Positions 63,473-64,000 of a DNA stretch of 64,000 nucleotides are shown here, one piece after another. The stretch comes from Hoylesella loescheii (lineage in GTDB: Bacteria; Bacteroidota; Bacteroidia; Bacteroidales; Bacteroidaceae). The notes under the pieces were generated by a model, which worked only from the letters and a program-made list of their open reading frames with translations, made no database searches and was not told where the DNA came from. The translations under genes were made by a program, and so were the position numbers. The stretch spans positions 1 to 64,000 of the forward strand of contig JADYUK010000001.1 in assembly GCA_021531755.1 (NCBI GenBank). The letters run 5' to 3'. Numbering within the stretch: position 1 is the first letter of the stretch; each line of letters starts with the position of its first letter.

Positions 63473-63503
63473 AAGTTGTGCTTGTAAAAATGTTGCTCTT
63501 TGT

Positions 63504-63848
63504 TTACTTTACCTTTGCAACGATGGCCTTGAAGGCCTCTGGGTGGTTGACGGCGAGGTCAGCGAGAACCTTACGGTTGATTTCGATACCAGCCTTGTGG
63601 AGTGCTCCCATGAGCTGTGAGTAGCTCATTCCCTCGAGACGAGCTGCTGCGTTGATACGCTGTATCCAAAGTGCGCGGAAAGTGCGCTTCTTGTTCTTGC
63701 GGTCACGGTAAGCATAGGTAAGACCTTTCTCCCATGTGTTCTTGGCTACTGTCCAGACATTTTTGCGCGCTCCGAAATAGCCACGGGTGAGCTTAAGGAT
63801 TTTTTTGCGCTTTGCGCGAGATGCAACGTGATTTACTGATCTTGGCAT
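63504..63848 (-). CDS. rplT: 50S ribosomal protein L20
   Basis: The 114-residue protein reads [18 protein letters not shown], then [31 protein letters not shown] and a C-terminal [20 protein letters not shown], the full pattern of L20. L20 binds 23S rRNA early in assembly and in many bacteria represses its own operon. It follows the rpmI gene by 32 bases; infC would be expected next upstream, outside the window. Confidence 0.98.
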   Translation of the reverse strand: MPRSVNHVASRAKRKKILKLTRGYFGARKNVWTVAKNTWEKGLTYAYRDRKNKKRTFRALWIQRINAAARLEGMSYSQLMGALHKAGIEINRKVLADLAVNHPEAFKAIVAKVK

Positions 63849-63880
63849 AGTTTTCTTACTTTAAAAGTTAGACAATAAGA

Positions 63881-64000
63881 TTAACGGAGACGCAGCAAGT
63901 CACGAACCTGCTTTGTGTTTGATGAATCAACGATTTCGAAGCCGAGAAGGTTGCGCTTCTGCTTCTTAGTCTTTTTGGTCAGGATGTGGCTGTGGAAAGC
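63881..64000 (-). CDS. rpmI: 50S ribosomal protein L35, C-terminal part
   Basis: The last 39 codons are visible: AFHSHILTKKTKKQKRNL, then LGFEIVDSSNTKQ and VRDLLRLR before the stop. This matches the L35 pattern HxxHILTKKxxKRKRxL. The start is beyond the window edge. It precedes rplT on the same strand as in the usual infC-rpmI-rplT order. Confidence 0.93.
   Translation of the reverse strand, partial: AFHSHILTKKTKKQKRNLLGFEIVDSSNTKQVRDLLRLR

Larger units (their letters stand above)
62286..63503. other. Gap between rpoD and rplT with tandem repeats and a candidate small RNA
   Basis: The gap contains the rpoD promoter box, a 3 x 37 bp repeat at 62634-62744, a possible decayed frame at 62723-63046, a promoter-terminator pair on the minus strand at 63085-63167, a 3 x 16 bp repeat at 63387-63434 and the rplT terminator. 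The DNA from 63060 to 63430 is very AT-rich. Confidence 0.6.

Overview
The window looks like chromosomal DNA of a Bacteroidota member, most likely order Bacteroidales and close to Prevotellaceae. The evidence is consistent across the window. Many genes are preceded by the Bacteroidota promoter TTTG-N20-TAnnTTTG. A type IX secretion gene (porQ), a short RpoD-type sigma factor without a large N-terminal region, DUF4954 and DUF5686 proteins, a GldB-like lipoprotein, a Bacteroidota-type inositol-lipid cluster and a tmRNA whose tag ends in YALAA are all present. Genus is not proven by the sequence alone.

Layout. 1-622: the 5' part of an IS4-family transposase cut by the window edge. 623-1774: largely gene-free, with one small interrupted lipoprotein-like frame and a hairpin element. 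1775-9204: miaA, a diacylglycerol-kinase-like gene, a PduO-type cobalamin adenosyltransferase, an EamA exporter, queH (minus), a UDP-glucose dehydrogenase and a YhcH-family protein. 9205-10555: a 6S-like structured RNA, a 3 x 60 bp tandem repeat and a degenerate secreted-protein frame. 10556-17647: hflX, DUF4954, class I fumarase and aspS (minus). 17648-18411: an orphan consensus promoter and a terminator enclose about 420 bases without a normal gene. 18412-26002 (all minus): DPP IV-type peptidase, GldB-like lipoprotein, FecCD permease, its binding protein, cmk and porQ. 26113-28895: tonB, a polyprenyl synthase and tatD. 30031-32731: a four-gene inositol-lipid cluster (PgpA-like phosphatase, GtrA-like protein, CDP-alcohol phosphotransferase, PAP2-type synthase) with no inositol-phosphate synthase next to it. 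33071-44745: DUF5686 protein, a membrane protein, a VTT protein, an M3 peptidase, dCMP deaminase, an S41 protease, a 5-formyl-THF cyclo-ligase, a response regulator and a membrane protein. 45001-54065 (minus): a small protein, tmRNA, a histidine phosphatase, a lipoprotein, an ABCG-type transporter with RsbW-like and STAS partners, and uridine kinase. 54248-58349: L31 type B, a GH25 muramidase and a sugar isomerase. 59088-64000 (minus): YihY, RNase P RNA, a DUF1573 protein, the primary sigma factor, L20 and partial L35.

Most genes are housekeeping. The unusual material lies mainly between them. Two dispersed palindromic repeat families occur in many gaps: a REP-like family around a 'gccatggcga' core, and a family around 'actccgtgaccatccgtgtg'. 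One REP copy lies inside the open reading frame of the M3 peptidase. At least seven gaps carry private tandem duplications with units of 16 to 60 bp. Several RNAs are visible: tmRNA and RNase P RNA with good certainty, a 6S-like RNA with moderate certainty, and two or three candidate RNAs defined by a promoter and a terminator. I saw no tRNA gene, rRNA or CRISPR array.
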